Below are positions 27,801-35,144 of a stretch of DNA of 64,000 bases, in pieces; the stretch's first letter is position 1; each line of letters opens with the position of its first letter. The notes beneath the pieces were generated by a model. It saw nothing but the letters and a program-made list of their open reading frames with translations. It was not told the DNA's origin and did no database searches. A program made the position numbers and the translations under genes. This stretch comes from Mycobacterium sp. BK086 (lineage in GTDB: Bacteria > Actinomycetota > Actinomycetes > Mycobacteriales > Mycobacteriaceae): positions 310,001 to 374,000 of the forward strand of contig SNWL01000009.1 of the NCBI GenBank assembly GCA_004362315.1. The letters run 5' to 3'.

Positions 27801-29633
27801 CACATCTTCATCGACCCCACCCCGGACGCCGAGCGGTCCTGGACGGAGCGGCAGCGGCTGTTCGACCTGCCGCGCTCGAGCTGGGAAGACTACGACGCCG
27901 GCTTGATCAGCGAGGGCGGCGGGGTGTTCAGCCGCCAGCAGAAAGCGATTCGGATCACCCCGCAGATGCGCTCGGCGCTCGGTCTGCAAAGCGACGCCGA
28001 CGAGATGACGCCGCCCGCCCTGATGAAGGCGATCATGCAGGCGCCGGTGGACCTGTGGTTCAACGGCGGAATCGGGACCTACATCAAGGCCGAGTCGGAA
28101 TCGGACGCCGAGGTCGGCGACCGTGCCAACGACACCATCCGGGTGAACGGAAACCAGGTGCGGGCCAAGGTGATCGGCGAGGGTGGCAACCTCGGTGTCA
28201 CGTCGCTGGGCCGGGTTGAGTTCGACCTGTGCGGCGGGCGGATCAACACCGACGCGATGGACAACTCCGCCGGTGTGGATTGCTCCGACCATGAGGTCAA
28301 CATCAAGATCCTGATCGACTCGCTGGTCACCGCGGGCAAGGTCAGCGCGGACAAGCGCACCGATCTGCTCGCCTCGATGACCGACGAGGTCTCGCGGCTG
28401 GTGCTGAACGACAACATCGACCAGAACGACCTGATGGGCACCAGCCGGGCCAACGCCGCGTCGTTGCTCAACGTGCACGCCCGCCAGATCGTCGAGCTCG
28501 AGGAGCGCCGCGGGCTCAATCGCGAGCTGGAAGCGTTGCCGTCGAACAAGGAGATCCGCCGGCGTCAGGAGGTCGGGATCGGCCTGACCTCACCGGAATT
28601 GGCGACCCTGATGGCGCACGTCAAGCTGGCTCTCAAGGACGAGGTGCTGGCCAGCGACCTGCCCGATCAGGAGGTGTTCGCTTCGAGGTTGCCGCGCTAC
28701 TTCCCGAGCCAGCTGAGCGACAACTTCACCGCCGAGATCCGCACGCACCAGCTGCGCCGCGAGATCATCACCACGATGCTGGTCAACGATGTCGTCGACA
28801 TCGGCGGGATCACGTTCGCCTACCGCGTCACCGAGGACACCGGCGTGGGCTACGTCGATGCGGTACGCACCTTCGTGGCGGCCGACGCGATCTTTGGCAT
28901 CGGCAGGGTGTGGCAGCGGATCCTCGACGGCGGGCGCAACAACGAACTGCCGGTGAGCGTGTCCGACCGGATGACGCTGGATCTGCGCCGCTTGCTCGAC
29001 CGCGCCGCGCGGTGGCTGCTGAACTACCGGCCGCAGCCGCTGGCGGTCGGCGCCGAAATCAATCGGTTCGCGGCCAAACTGGCCGAACTGACACCGCGGA
29101 TGCCGGCGTGGCTGCGCGGCGACGACAAGGCCATCGTCTCCAAGGAGGCCGGCGAGTTCGCCGCCCACGGCGCCGCCGAAGACCTGGCCTATGAGGTGGC
29201 CAGCGGCCTCTACCAGTACAGCCTGCTCGATGTGATCGACATCGCCGACATCGTCGACCGTGATCCCGCCGAGGTGGCCGACACCTACTTCGCACTGATG
29301 GATCACCTGAGCACCGACGGGCTGCTGACCGCGGTGTCCGGGCTGCCGCGCGATGACCGGTGGCATTCGTTGGCCCGCTTGGCGATTCGCGACGATATCT
29401 ACGGCTCGCTGCGCGCGCTGTGTTTCGACGTGCTGGCAGTCGGCGAGCCGGAGGAGACGGGCGAGGAGAAGATCGCCGAGTGGGAGCACACCAACGGATC
29501 CCGGGTCGAGCGGGCCCGCCGTACGCTGGCTGAGATCTACCAGGACGACGAACGGGATCTGGCGACGCTCTCGGTGGCCGCGCGCCAGATTCGTAGCATG
29601 ACGAGGACAAGTGGAACAGGATCAAGTGGTTAA
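24825..29633 (+). CDS. gdh: NAD-specific glutamate dehydrogenase, 180-kDa class (L-GDH)
   Basis: A 1602-residue enzyme that oxidatively deaminates glutamate to 2-oxoglutarate with NAD. The N-terminal half contains the ACT-like regulatory modules of this class. The catalytic core follows at about 780-1130, with [33 protein letters not shown] (catalytic Lys) and [20 protein letters not shown]. The C-terminal helical region is family-typical. In mycobacteria this enzyme is inhibited by unphosphorylated GarA under PknG control (known for Rv2476c). The product length agrees with that gene. Its last 23 bases overlap the start of the thioesterase gene, so translation is coupled. Confidence 0.96.
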   Translation: MTVDPRTTESMGEAYLATYRGPHGGAPDADATDTGPLVTAAADRVIPPGLIAAQEQLAHSRVVGETLVAIYPGDDPGGFGPALQIVTDQATMLLDSVTVLLHRLGVAYVALMNPVFRVRRSAGGELLEVRPLADADSEGFEESWIHVQLSPSVNRKALAEAERMLPMVVADARQVALDSVALSAALHDLAREIDHDTGTRFAGPDREQVADLLRWLSVGNFVLLGCQDCTVGNGVATVVEPSRLGVARLRTEVLPELTKPGDLLVLAQATMPSFLRYGAYPYIVVIREHTPSGDVEHRFVGLFTATAMSANVLDIPLISRRVRDVLELSQNDPSHPGQLMLDIVQTIPRSELFALTGAQLLEMAGTVVDLGSRRRALLFLRAAQLGHFVSCLVYLPRDRYTTEVRLHMQDILVREFGGASIDYTARVSESPWAVVHFTVRLPDGSTRQSIDDSEANRTRVQGLLTEALRTWGDRLLGSAREGKIDLAVAEHYADALPEEFKKVVTSTEAITDIGIIEALQPDSVKLQFEEGDEPNEAFLTWYLGGSTASLSHLLPMLQCMGVLVLEERPFTVVRPDGLTVWIYQFKIRPDTSMPESTTPEELDANGQRFADAVTAIWQGRAEIDRFNELVLRAGLTWQQVAVLRAYAKYLRQAAFPYSQSHIESVLNGNPRTARSLVALFEAMFDPDSAAKGLDALAAADAVATDIDALVSLDTDRVLRAFASMIQATLRTNYFVTSPDSAHAQNVLSLKLNPQLIDELPLPRPKFEIFVYSPRVEGVHLRFGHVARGGLRWSDRREDFRTEILGLVKAQAVKNAVIVPVGAKGGFVVKKPPAPLGDDAADRDAFRHEGIACYRLFIAGLLDVTDNVDRATGDVITPPGVIRRDGDDAYLVVAADKGTATFSDIANDVANSYGFWLGDAFASGGSVGYDHKAMGITAKGAWESVKRHFREMGVDTQSEDFTVAGVGDMSGDVFGNGMLLSHHIRLIAAFDHRHIFIDPTPDAERSWTERQRLFDLPRSSWEDYDAGLISEGGGVFSRQQKAIRITPQMRSALGLQSDADEMTPPALMKAIMQAPVDLWFNGGIGTYIKAESESDAEVGDRANDTIRVNGNQVRAKVIGEGGNLGVTSLGRVEFDLCGGRINTDAMDNSAGVDCSDHEVNIKILIDSLVTAGKVSADKRTDLLASMTDEVSRLVLNDNIDQNDLMGTSRANAASLLNVHARQIVELEERRGLNRELEALPSNKEIRRRQEVGIGLTSPELATLMAHVKLALKDEVLASDLPDQEVFASRLPRYFPSQLSDNFTAEIRTHQLRREIITTMLVNDVVDIGGITFAYRVTEDTGVGYVDAVRTFVAADAIFGIGRVWQRILDGGRNNELPVSVSDRMTLDLRRLLDRAARWLLNYRPQPLAVGAEINRFAAKLAELTPRMPAWLRGDDKAIVSKEAGEFAAHGAAEDLAYEVASGLYQYSLLDVIDIADIVDRDPAEVADTYFALMDHLSTDGLLTAVSGLPRDDRWHSLARLAIRDDIYGSLRALCFDVLAVGEPEETGEEKIAEWEHTNGSRVERARRTLAEIYQDDERDLATLSVAARQIRSMTRTSGTGSSG

Positions 29634-30039
29634 CGGATTCACCACCGGCGTGCGGGTGCGCTGGTCGGATATCGACATGTACCAGCACATCAACCACGCG
29701 ACCATGGTGACGATCCTGGAAGAGGCGCGGGTGGACTTCTTGCAGGAGCCGTTCGCCGAGGACATCGCGACCATCGGGCTGCTCATCCACGAGGTGCAGG
29801 TGCTCTACAAAGGCCAACTGCGGCTTGCCGATTCACCGCTGCAGGTGACGATGTGGACCAAGCGACTGCGTGCGGTGGACTTCACCATCGGCTACGAGGT
29901 GCGCTCACTGCTCGCCGATCCGGACTCGAGGCCCTCGGTAATCGCGGAAACGCAGTTGGCCGCCGTGCACATCGAAGAGCAACGGCTGGTTCGGCTTTCG
30001 CCCAAGCACCGGGAGTACCTGCAGCGCTGGGAGCGATAG
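29611..30039 (+). CDS. Acyl-CoA thioesterase, hotdog fold (Rv2475c-like)
   Basis: A 142-residue 4-hydroxybenzoyl-CoA-thioesterase-type protein. [20 protein letters not shown] and LEEARVDFL form the conserved active-site helix (Asp/Asn-His of the hotdog fold), followed by the beta-strands [18 protein letters not shown]. It should hydrolyse an acyl-CoA in the cytoplasm; chain-length preference is unknown. The GTG at 29611 has GAGGAC upstream and lies inside the end of gdh. Its TAG overlaps the GTG of the next gene by one base. In M. tuberculosis the same gene follows gdh. Confidence 0.9.
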   Translation: MEQDQVVNGFTTGVRVRWSDIDMYQHINHATMVTILEEARVDFLQEPFAEDIATIGLLIHEVQVLYKGQLRLADSPLQVTMWTKRLRAVDFTIGYEVRSLLADPDSRPSVIAETQLAAVHIEEQRLVRLSPKHREYLQRWER

Positions 30040-30689
30040 TGGACCGTGAACGTGGTCTTGTCATTCCCGATGCCGTCGTGCGCAATGACCTGTCGGCATT
30101 CGTCGAGCATGCGCTGCGCCTCGACGAAGCCGCGGTGATCCGGTTACGGGCGCGTTCGGACGGTCTGGTGACAGCGTGGGTGGCCACGGGGTTGGACGTC
30201 CTCGCCGTCCGCGTCATCGCCGGTCAGCTCAAGCCGGACGACTTGTCCTGCGGGGCGGACGAATTGGCTCGTGGACTGCGTCAGGCCGACGCGTCGGGCT
30301 ATGTCGACCCCGGCTATCCGATGGACTCCGCGTGGCGCGGTGGGCTGCCGCCGGACACCGGTTTCAGTCATCTCGACGACGTGCCGGCCGCAGTGCTCAC
30401 CACCCTGGCTGAGCGCGGGGCCGGTTTGGCCAAGGAGCACAGCAGCGCGCACGGGCCCCCGGCCTCGCTGCTGGATCAGGATGTGCTGCAGGTGAGTTCG
30501 GGCGACACCGCCGTCGGTGTTCCGATGCGGTGCGTGTTCGCTCTGACCGCGATGGGATTCGTGCCCGAATCGCCGGGTGACGAGGAGATCGTGCGGGTGC
30601 GGCTCTCGCCGACGTGGCTGCGGATCGACGCCCGGTTCGGATCGGTGTATCGCCGACGCGCGGATTCGGCGTTGGTACTGCATGGCTGA
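30039..30689 (+). CDS. Conserved actinobacterial protein of unknown function (Rv2474c-like)
   Basis: A 216-residue cytoplasmic protein, not recognisable as a characterised family. It shows VIPDAVVRNDLSAFVEHALR at the start, a middle SGYVDPGYPMDSAWRGGLPP and a C-terminal VRLSPTWLRIDARFGSVYRR. No signal peptide, membrane segment or obvious catalytic motif is seen. The GTG start at 30039 shares a base with the thioesterase stop, and its end overlaps the next gene by 8 bp. Position and length match Rv2474c, which supports a shared gdh-thioesterase transcription unit. Confidence 0.75.
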   Translation: MDRERGLVIPDAVVRNDLSAFVEHALRLDEAAVIRLRARSDGLVTAWVATGLDVLAVRVIAGQLKPDDLSCGADELARGLRQADASGYVDPGYPMDSAWRGGLPPDTGFSHLDDVPAAVLTTLAERGAGLAKEHSSAHGPPASLLDQDVLQVSSGDTAVGVPMRCVFALTAMGFVPESPGDEEIVRVRLSPTWLRIDARFGSVYRRRADSALVLHG

Positions 30690-31326
30690 TACCGACCACG
30701 GCAAGCTCGGCTTCTGGGAAAGCCCGGCGGCGCGGGTCACGGTCGGCGTCCTGGTCGGCGCGATCGTCACGGCGGTGTTGTGGGACCGAAACGGCATGCT
30801 GTCGCTGCTCGGCGGATGGACGGCGCTGACGCTGACGTTCTCCGCCTGGACGTGGATCGTGCTGTGGCGGTTCGACTCCGGCAAGACCAAAGACCATGCC
30901 GAGCGGGAGTCACCCTGGCATTGGGCAGTGGTATCGCTGGTGCTCGGAGGCGCGCTGGTGAGCCTGTCGGGTGTGTGGGTGCTGCTGAACAAGGCTCACG
31001 ACGACGGGGGTCGATGGCTGGCGGTCGGCAGCATCGTGTTGTCGTGGTTCACGATCCACACGCTGTACGCGCTGATCTACGCCAAGCATTACTTCAATCC
31101 GGCCCGCGGCGGCGGGATCGACTTCAACGACCCGCACAACAACGATCAACCGTCCTATACCGACTTCTTCTATGTCGCCTTCGCTGTCGGGATGAGCTTC
31201 GCGATCTCGGACACCAACCTCACCTCAACGCGCATGCGCAAGACCGCGTTGGTCCACGGGCTCTTGTCGTTCGTGTTCGGCACGACCATCGTCGCGTCAG
31301 TGGTGAACGTGATCTCGTCGGGCTAG
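30682..31326 (+). CDS. DUF1345 family membrane protein (Rv2473-like)
   Basis: A 214-residue polytopic protein with about five hydrophobic helices: ARVTVGVLVGAIVTAVLW, ALTLTFSAWTWIVLWRF, WAVVSLVLGGALVSLSGVWV, GSIVLSWFTIHTLYALIYA, and a C-terminal LLSFVFGTTIVASVVNVISS. The segment YTDFFYVAFAVGMSFAISDT followed by NLTSTRMRKTALVHG is the DUF1345 signature. Function unknown; the family lies in the inner membrane. The start overlaps the previous gene by 8 bp, and its stop overlaps the convergent alpha-glucosidase stop by 4 bp, leaving no room for a terminator. Confidence 0.85.
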   Translation: MADTDHGKLGFWESPAARVTVGVLVGAIVTAVLWDRNGMLSLLGGWTALTLTFSAWTWIVLWRFDSGKTKDHAERESPWHWAVVSLVLGGALVSLSGVWVLLNKAHDDGGRWLAVGSIVLSWFTIHTLYALIYAKHYFNPARGGGIDFNDPHNNDQPSYTDFFYVAFAVGMSFAISDTNLTSTRMRKTALVHGLLSFVFGTTIVASVVNVISSG

Positions 31327-32885
31327 ACCGTCGCGATCCAGGCCGCCGCATCGGGCGCCAGCTCGTCGCCCACCAGCGGCGCGCTGACCGCAAGTACGTC
31401 GCCGTCGGGCAACGGCAACGCAACCGACCCCGTGTTGACCACACACAGCACGCCGCCGGACAGGAAGGCCAGCGCGTCGTCGCGCAGCTGCAGCCATTCG
31501 ACGTCGTATTCGGTGAAGTGAAAACGCTCTCGCCGCAACCCCAGAATCGTGCGGAAGAACACCAGCGTCGAGTCCGGATCCGTGAGCTGACGCTCGACGG
31601 TCAGCGCCGCCCATTCGACAGGCATCGGCAGCCAGGTGTCGGGGTTGGACGAAAAGCCGAACGGGGGAGCGTCACCCGACCACGGCATCGGAACCCGGCA
31701 GCCGTCGCGGCCGCGTTCGGTGTGCCCGGACCGCTCCCAGACCGGATCCTGCAGTACCTGGTCGGGTAGATCGACGTTCGGCAGGCCGAGTTCCTCACCG
31801 TTGTAGAGGAACATCGCGCCCGGCAGTGCCAGCATCACCATCGCGATGGCGCGGGCCTGGGCCAGCCCCTTCGCGCCGCCGCCGTAGCGGGAGACTTCCC
31901 GCTCGACATCGTGGTTGGACAACGTCCACGTCGGGCTGGCGTCGGCCAGCGCGGCCGCCGCCAACGCGTTCTCGATCGCGCCGTGAATGCTGGCGACGTC
32001 GAATTCGGCTCGTACCAAACGGAAATTGAAGCCCATGTGCAATTCGTCGGGGCGCAGGTACTTCGCGAAGTCCTCGTTCTCGAACACCCAGATCTCGCCG
32101 ATCGTCACCGCTTCGGGGTAGTCGTCGAGCACGGTGCGGATTCCGCGATGGATCTCGTGCACGCCGTCGTGGTTGAACCGCGGATCGTCGTCGTCGAGGG
32201 TCAGCATGCCGACATCGGGATTGGCCATATCCGGCAGGCCGGGGGGCTTGGCCATCCCGTGCGCGACATCGATGCGGAAGCCGTCCACGCCGCGGTCGAG
32301 CCAGAACCGCAAGGTCTTTTCCAGATCCTCGAACGTTTCGGGGTTGTCCCAGTTGAGGTCTGGCTGTTCGGCGTCGAACAGGTGCATGTACCACTGACCG
32401 TCCGGAACCCGGGTCCAGGCCGGACCGCCGAACACCGACACCCAGTTGTTGGGTGGCATGGAACCGTCGACACCGAGGCCGTCGCGGAAGATATACCGTT
32501 CTCGCTCAACACTTCCCGGCCCCGCAGCCAGCGCCGCCTGGAACCAGGCATGCGCAGAGCTGGTGTGGTTGGGCACCAGATCCATCGTGACCTTGATACC
32601 GCGCGCATGTGCCTCGGCGATCAGCCGCTCCAGTGCACCCAGCCCGCCGAAGAGGGCATCGACATCACGCGGGTCGGCCACGTCGTAGCCGTGATCGGCC
32701 ATCGGCGACACCATCACCGGGTTGAGCCAGATCGCGTCGACACCGAGCCAGCTCAGGTGGTCGAGGTGGGCGGTCACACCGTCGAGATCGCCGACTCCGT
32801 CACCGTTGCTGTCGGCGAACGAGCGGGGGTAGACCTGGTAGAAAATCGCGTTCGCCCACCACGGGGCGGTGCCGGCGCGGGCCAT
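31323..32885 (-). CDS. aglA: Alpha-glucosidase, GH13 (AglA, Rv2471-like)
   Basis: A 520-residue glycoside hydrolase 13 enzyme. The (beta/alpha)8 barrel begins IFYQVYPRSFADSNGDGVGD. The conserved blocks are TMDLVPNHTS, GFRIDVAHG (nucleophile Asp), TIGEIWVFEN (acid/base Glu) and LSNHDVERE (transition-state Asp). It should release glucose from alpha-1,4- or alpha-1,6-linked oligosaccharides; the QIRELL-like loop that separates oligo-1,6-glucosidases cannot be judged by eye. No signal peptide, so cytoplasmic. It starts 8 bp downstream of the globin gene on the same strand, as in M. tuberculosis where glbO and aglA are neighbours. Confidence 0.93.
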   Translation of the reverse strand: MARAGTAPWWANAIFYQVYPRSFADSNGDGVGDLDGVTAHLDHLSWLGVDAIWLNPVMVSPMADHGYDVADPRDVDALFGGLGALERLIAEAHARGIKVTMDLVPNHTSSAHAWFQAALAAGPGSVERERYIFRDGLGVDGSMPPNNWVSVFGGPAWTRVPDGQWYMHLFDAEQPDLNWDNPETFEDLEKTLRFWLDRGVDGFRIDVAHGMAKPPGLPDMANPDVGMLTLDDDDPRFNHDGVHEIHRGIRTVLDDYPEAVTIGEIWVFENEDFAKYLRPDELHMGFNFRLVRAEFDVASIHGAIENALAAAALADASPTWTLSNHDVEREVSRYGGGAKGLAQARAIAMVMLALPGAMFLYNGEELGLPNVDLPDQVLQDPVWERSGHTERGRDGCRVPMPWSGDAPPFGFSSNPDTWLPMPVEWAALTVERQLTDPDSTLVFFRTILGLRRERFHFTEYDVEWLQLRDDALAFLSGGVLCVVNTGSVALPLPDGDVLAVSAPLVGDELAPDAAAWIATV

Positions 32886-32893
32886 CGGCGTCC

Positions 32894-33304
32894 TTAGAAG
32901 GCGGAGTTGACCATCGATTGGGCGGCCATCTCGAGATAGGCCAGGAGTTCACGGCGATGCTCGTCGTCGAGCGTCGCCGAGTCGATCGAGGCGACCGCGG
33001 TGTGCATGCAGCGCAGCCAGGCGTCACGTTCCAGGAAACCGATGACGAACGGGGCATGACGCATCCGCAGCCGGGGATGGCCGCGCTGATCGGAGTAGGT
33101 TCGCGGGCCGCCCCAGTACTGCTCGAGGAACATCCGCAGCCGGTCCTCGGCGGCGTCGAGCTCGTCCGGCGGGTAGAGCGGAAGTAGCACCTCGTCCTCT
33201 CGAACCAGCTCGTAGAAGCGGGACACGATCTTGTGGAACGTCTCAGCGCCGCCCACTGCGTCGTAAAACGTCTGCCCATCTCCGTCGGCCTGAGTCTCCG
33301 TCAC
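32894..33304 (-). CDS. glbO: Group II truncated haemoglobin, GlbO-like
   Basis: A 136-residue truncated globin. [20 protein letters not shown] is helices [22 protein letters not shown] is the group II E helix and loop, and [10 protein letters not shown] carries the proximal F8 His. The Trp in [10 protein letters not shown] is the invariant group II TrpG8, and Tyr residues near the CD corner are kept. GlbO binds O2 tightly and may deliver it to the membrane or detoxify ROS and NO. GTG 33304 gives the family length; a longer frame upstream lacks globin sequence. Probably co-transcribed with the glucosidase 8 bp downstream. Confidence 0.93.
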   Translation of the reverse strand: MTETQADGDGQTFYDAVGGAETFHKIVSRFYELVREDEVLLPLYPPDELDAAEDRLRMFLEQYWGGPRTYSDQRGHPRLRMRHAPFVIGFLERDAWLRCMHTAVASIDSATLDDEHRRELLAYLEMAAQSMVNSAF

Positions 33305-33434
33305 CCCACCATTGTGTACATCCGCGTCACCCGCTACCCACGTCACCCGATGTTCACGGATTTGACCTGCGAACACGGCCCAAAATGTCGTGCGATTGCG
33401 GCGGATCCATGGTGGACTGGTTGCCGGAGGACGC

Positions 33435-34067
33435 ATGTCGCAGCGCAAACGGAACCGCGGCCACCGTGCCGCGGCGGGCCCGATCGGGTCTTTGCCGAGT
33501 TCAAGCCTGCACGCCGACCCTCACATACCCAGCCCGGCCGACGGATCAGTGTGGGGACGTCGCCGGGTGCTGTTACTGAATTCGACCTACGAACCGCTGA
33601 CGGCGCTCCCCATGCGCCGAGCGGTGATCATGCTGCTGTGCGGCAAGGCGGACGTGGTGCACGACGACCCGAACGGCCCGGTGATTCACTCGGCCACCCG
33701 GGCGATCGTGGTCCCGTCGGTGATCCGGCTGCGCAGCTTTGTGCGGGTGCCGTACCGGGCGCGGATCCCGATGACGCGGGCCGCCCTGATGCACCGCGAT
33801 CGGTTCCGCTGCGCCTACTGCGGCTCCAAGGCCGACACCGTCGACCACGTGGTGCCGCGCAGCCGGGGCGGTGAGCATTCGTGGGAGAACTGCGTGGCCG
33901 CCTGCGCGGGCTGCAACCACCGCAAGGCCGACAAGTTGTTGACCGAGTTGGGCTGGACGCTGCGGCTGGTGCCGACGCCGCCGAAGGGTCAGCATTGGCG
34001 GCTGCTGTGCACCATCAAGGAACTCGACCCGGCCTGGGTGCGCTACCTGGGTGAGGGCGCGGCCTGA
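33435..34067 (+). CDS. HNH endonuclease family protein (Rv2469c-like)
   Basis: A 210-residue protein. Residues about 35-110 form the N-terminal region typical of this family ([20 protein letters not shown]). Residues about 115-165 form an HNH nuclease fold: [47 protein letters not shown]. It has the two CxxC zinc pairs, the DH of the first His, the central Asn and the final His. It should cut DNA with a divalent metal; biological target unknown. ATG 33435 has GGAGG four bases upstream. It is divergent from glbO and followed 19 bp later by the ctaJ-like gene. Confidence 0.88.
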   Translation: MSQRKRNRGHRAAAGPIGSLPSSSLHADPHIPSPADGSVWGRRRVLLLNSTYEPLTALPMRRAVIMLLCGKADVVHDDPNGPVIHSATRAIVVPSVIRLRSFVRVPYRARIPMTRAALMHRDRFRCAYCGSKADTVDHVVPRSRGGEHSWENCVAACAGCNHRKADKLLTELGWTLRLVPTPPKGQHWRLLCTIKELDPAWVRYLGEGAA

Positions 34068-34086
34068 GACTGCTACGGTTTGCCTC

Positions 34087-34326
34087 GTGAATACCGCTGT
34101 CATCCATGGGTTGTTCGTGGGCATCCCGTTCGGGCTCGCGGCCTTGCTGTGTCTGCTGTACATCCCCGGCAAGAGCAACCACCCCAAGACGTACAACCTG
34201 TCCGAGAAGTGGACGCACGCCCCGATCCTGTGGGCTGCCGTCGACGAGGTGGTTCCCGGCGGTGGCCATCACGGTCACGGCTCGGCCGAGGTGAATGTGG
34301 GAGGTGGCGCAAGTGGCAAGTGGTGA
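34087..34326 (+). CDS. ctaJ: Small membrane protein, probable aa3 oxidase accessory subunit CtaJ
   Basis: A 79-residue single-span protein: [20 protein letters not shown] then LCLLYIPGK form the helix, followed by an outside or inside domain [20 protein letters not shown] and a His-rich end [11 protein letters not shown]. Size, one helix and location between the HNH gene and a DUF5130-like gene match, from memory, CtaJ of the M. smegmatis respiratory III2-IV2 supercomplex. The role is therefore an inferred accessory subunit of cytochrome aa3 oxidase. GTG 34087 is the best start. Its last 14 bases overlap the next gene. Confidence 0.65.
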   Translation: MNTAVIHGLFVGIPFGLAALLCLLYIPGKSNHPKTYNLSEKWTHAPILWAAVDEVVPGGGHHGHGSAEVNVGGGASGKW

Positions 34327-34789
34327 CCACGGCACCGTAGCGACGGTCGATCCGGCCAACCTGCCGTACGGCTATGCGCTGACCACCAGCGGACGCGTCT
34401 CGGGCGTCACCGAGCCGGGCGAGCTGTCGGTGCACTACCCGTTCCCGATCAGCCAGCTCGTCGAGCTCGACGATGCGCTGAAGTACGGCACCCGGCAGTC
34501 GAAAGCCCGCTTCGCGGTCTACATCGGCGACCTGGGCAGCGACACCGCGGCGCGGGCTCGCGAGATCCTCGCCGACGTGCCGACGCCGAACAATGCGGTG
34601 CTGCTGGCCGTGTCGCCCGATCAGAAGGCCATCGAGGTCGTCTACGGCGCGGACGTGCGCAGCCGCGGCGCTGAGTCGGCGGCCCCGCTCGGGGTGTCGG
34701 CAGCCGCGTCGGCCTTCAAAGAGGGCAACCTCATCGACGGGCTGGTCAGCGCCGTGCGGGTGATGTCGGCAGGCATTTCCAGGCCGTAG
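34313..34789 (+). CDS. DUF5130-like protein, probable respiratory supercomplex associated factor (Rv2468c-like)
   Basis: A 158-residue protein with [40 protein letters not shown], then [20 protein letters not shown]. This resembles the TPM/DUF5130 fold, which sits at the membrane face, although no membrane helix is obvious. A homologue was reported in the mycobacterial bcc-aa3 supercomplex (recalled as PRSAF1/AscB); identity here is inferred from sequence style and position. GTG 34313 follows GGGAGG at 34299-34304 by eight bases; an ATG at 34295 is possible. It overlaps the ctaJ-like gene upstream and, on the opposite strand, the last 148 bp of an HNH gene. Confidence 0.7.
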   Translation: MASGDHGTVATVDPANLPYGYALTTSGRVSGVTEPGELSVHYPFPISQLVELDDALKYGTRQSKARFAVYIGDLGSDTAARAREILADVPTPNNAVLLAVSPDQKAIEVVYGADVRSRGAESAAPLGVSAAASAFKEGNLIDGLVSAVRVMSAGISRP

Positions 34790-35121
34790 TTCTGGCTCTT
34801 GATCGCGACGTAGCGCTCCAGGAAGGCGCGCTCGTCGAGGCGTTTACGCCGCATCCAGCCGGTGACCTCGTCATTGCACTTACTCGCATTGCAGGCCGCG
34901 CAGGCGGGCACGACGTTGTCGATCGTGTACCTGCCGCCGCGGGAGATCGCCATGACGCAGTCCCGCTGCAGCGGCTTGCCCTTGGCTCCGCAGTACGCGC
35001 AGCCGTTCCAGGCGTCCTTGAGCGCTGACCACTGCTCTTCGGTCAGATCGTTGACGACGGCCTTGACCCGGCGGACGCGCCTGCGTGCCGCGCGTGCTCG
35101 CCGGGTGTTCTTGGCCGCCAT
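34642..35121 (-). CDS. Small HNH endonuclease-like protein with antisense-overlapping tail
   Basis: A 159-residue protein. A basic N-terminus ([20 protein letters not shown]) precedes an HNH-like module: [53 protein letters not shown]. Both CxxC pairs, the central DN and the final NASK are present, but the position usually holding the first catalytic His reads DCV instead of DHV. From about residue 110 the frame runs antisense through the convergent DUF5130-like gene and ends only at 34642, so the last 50 residues are the reverse reading of that gene. It is unrelated in detail to the HNH protein at 33435. Confidence 0.75.
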   Translation of the reverse strand: MAAKNTRRARAARRRVRRVKAVVNDLTEEQWSALKDAWNGCAYCGAKGKPLQRDCVMAISRGGRYTIDNVVPACAACNASKCNDEVTGWMRRKRLDERAFLERYVAIKSQNYGLEMPADITRTALTSPSMRLPSLKADAAADTPSGAADSAPRLRTSAP

Positions 35122-35144
35122 CGCCTGATGATGGCAGTGCGAGG

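Noticed and set aside
27138-28478. A 446-codon minus-strand frame inside gdh
   Set aside because: gdh is intact and recognisable throughout; the reverse frame has no motif and no ribosome site.
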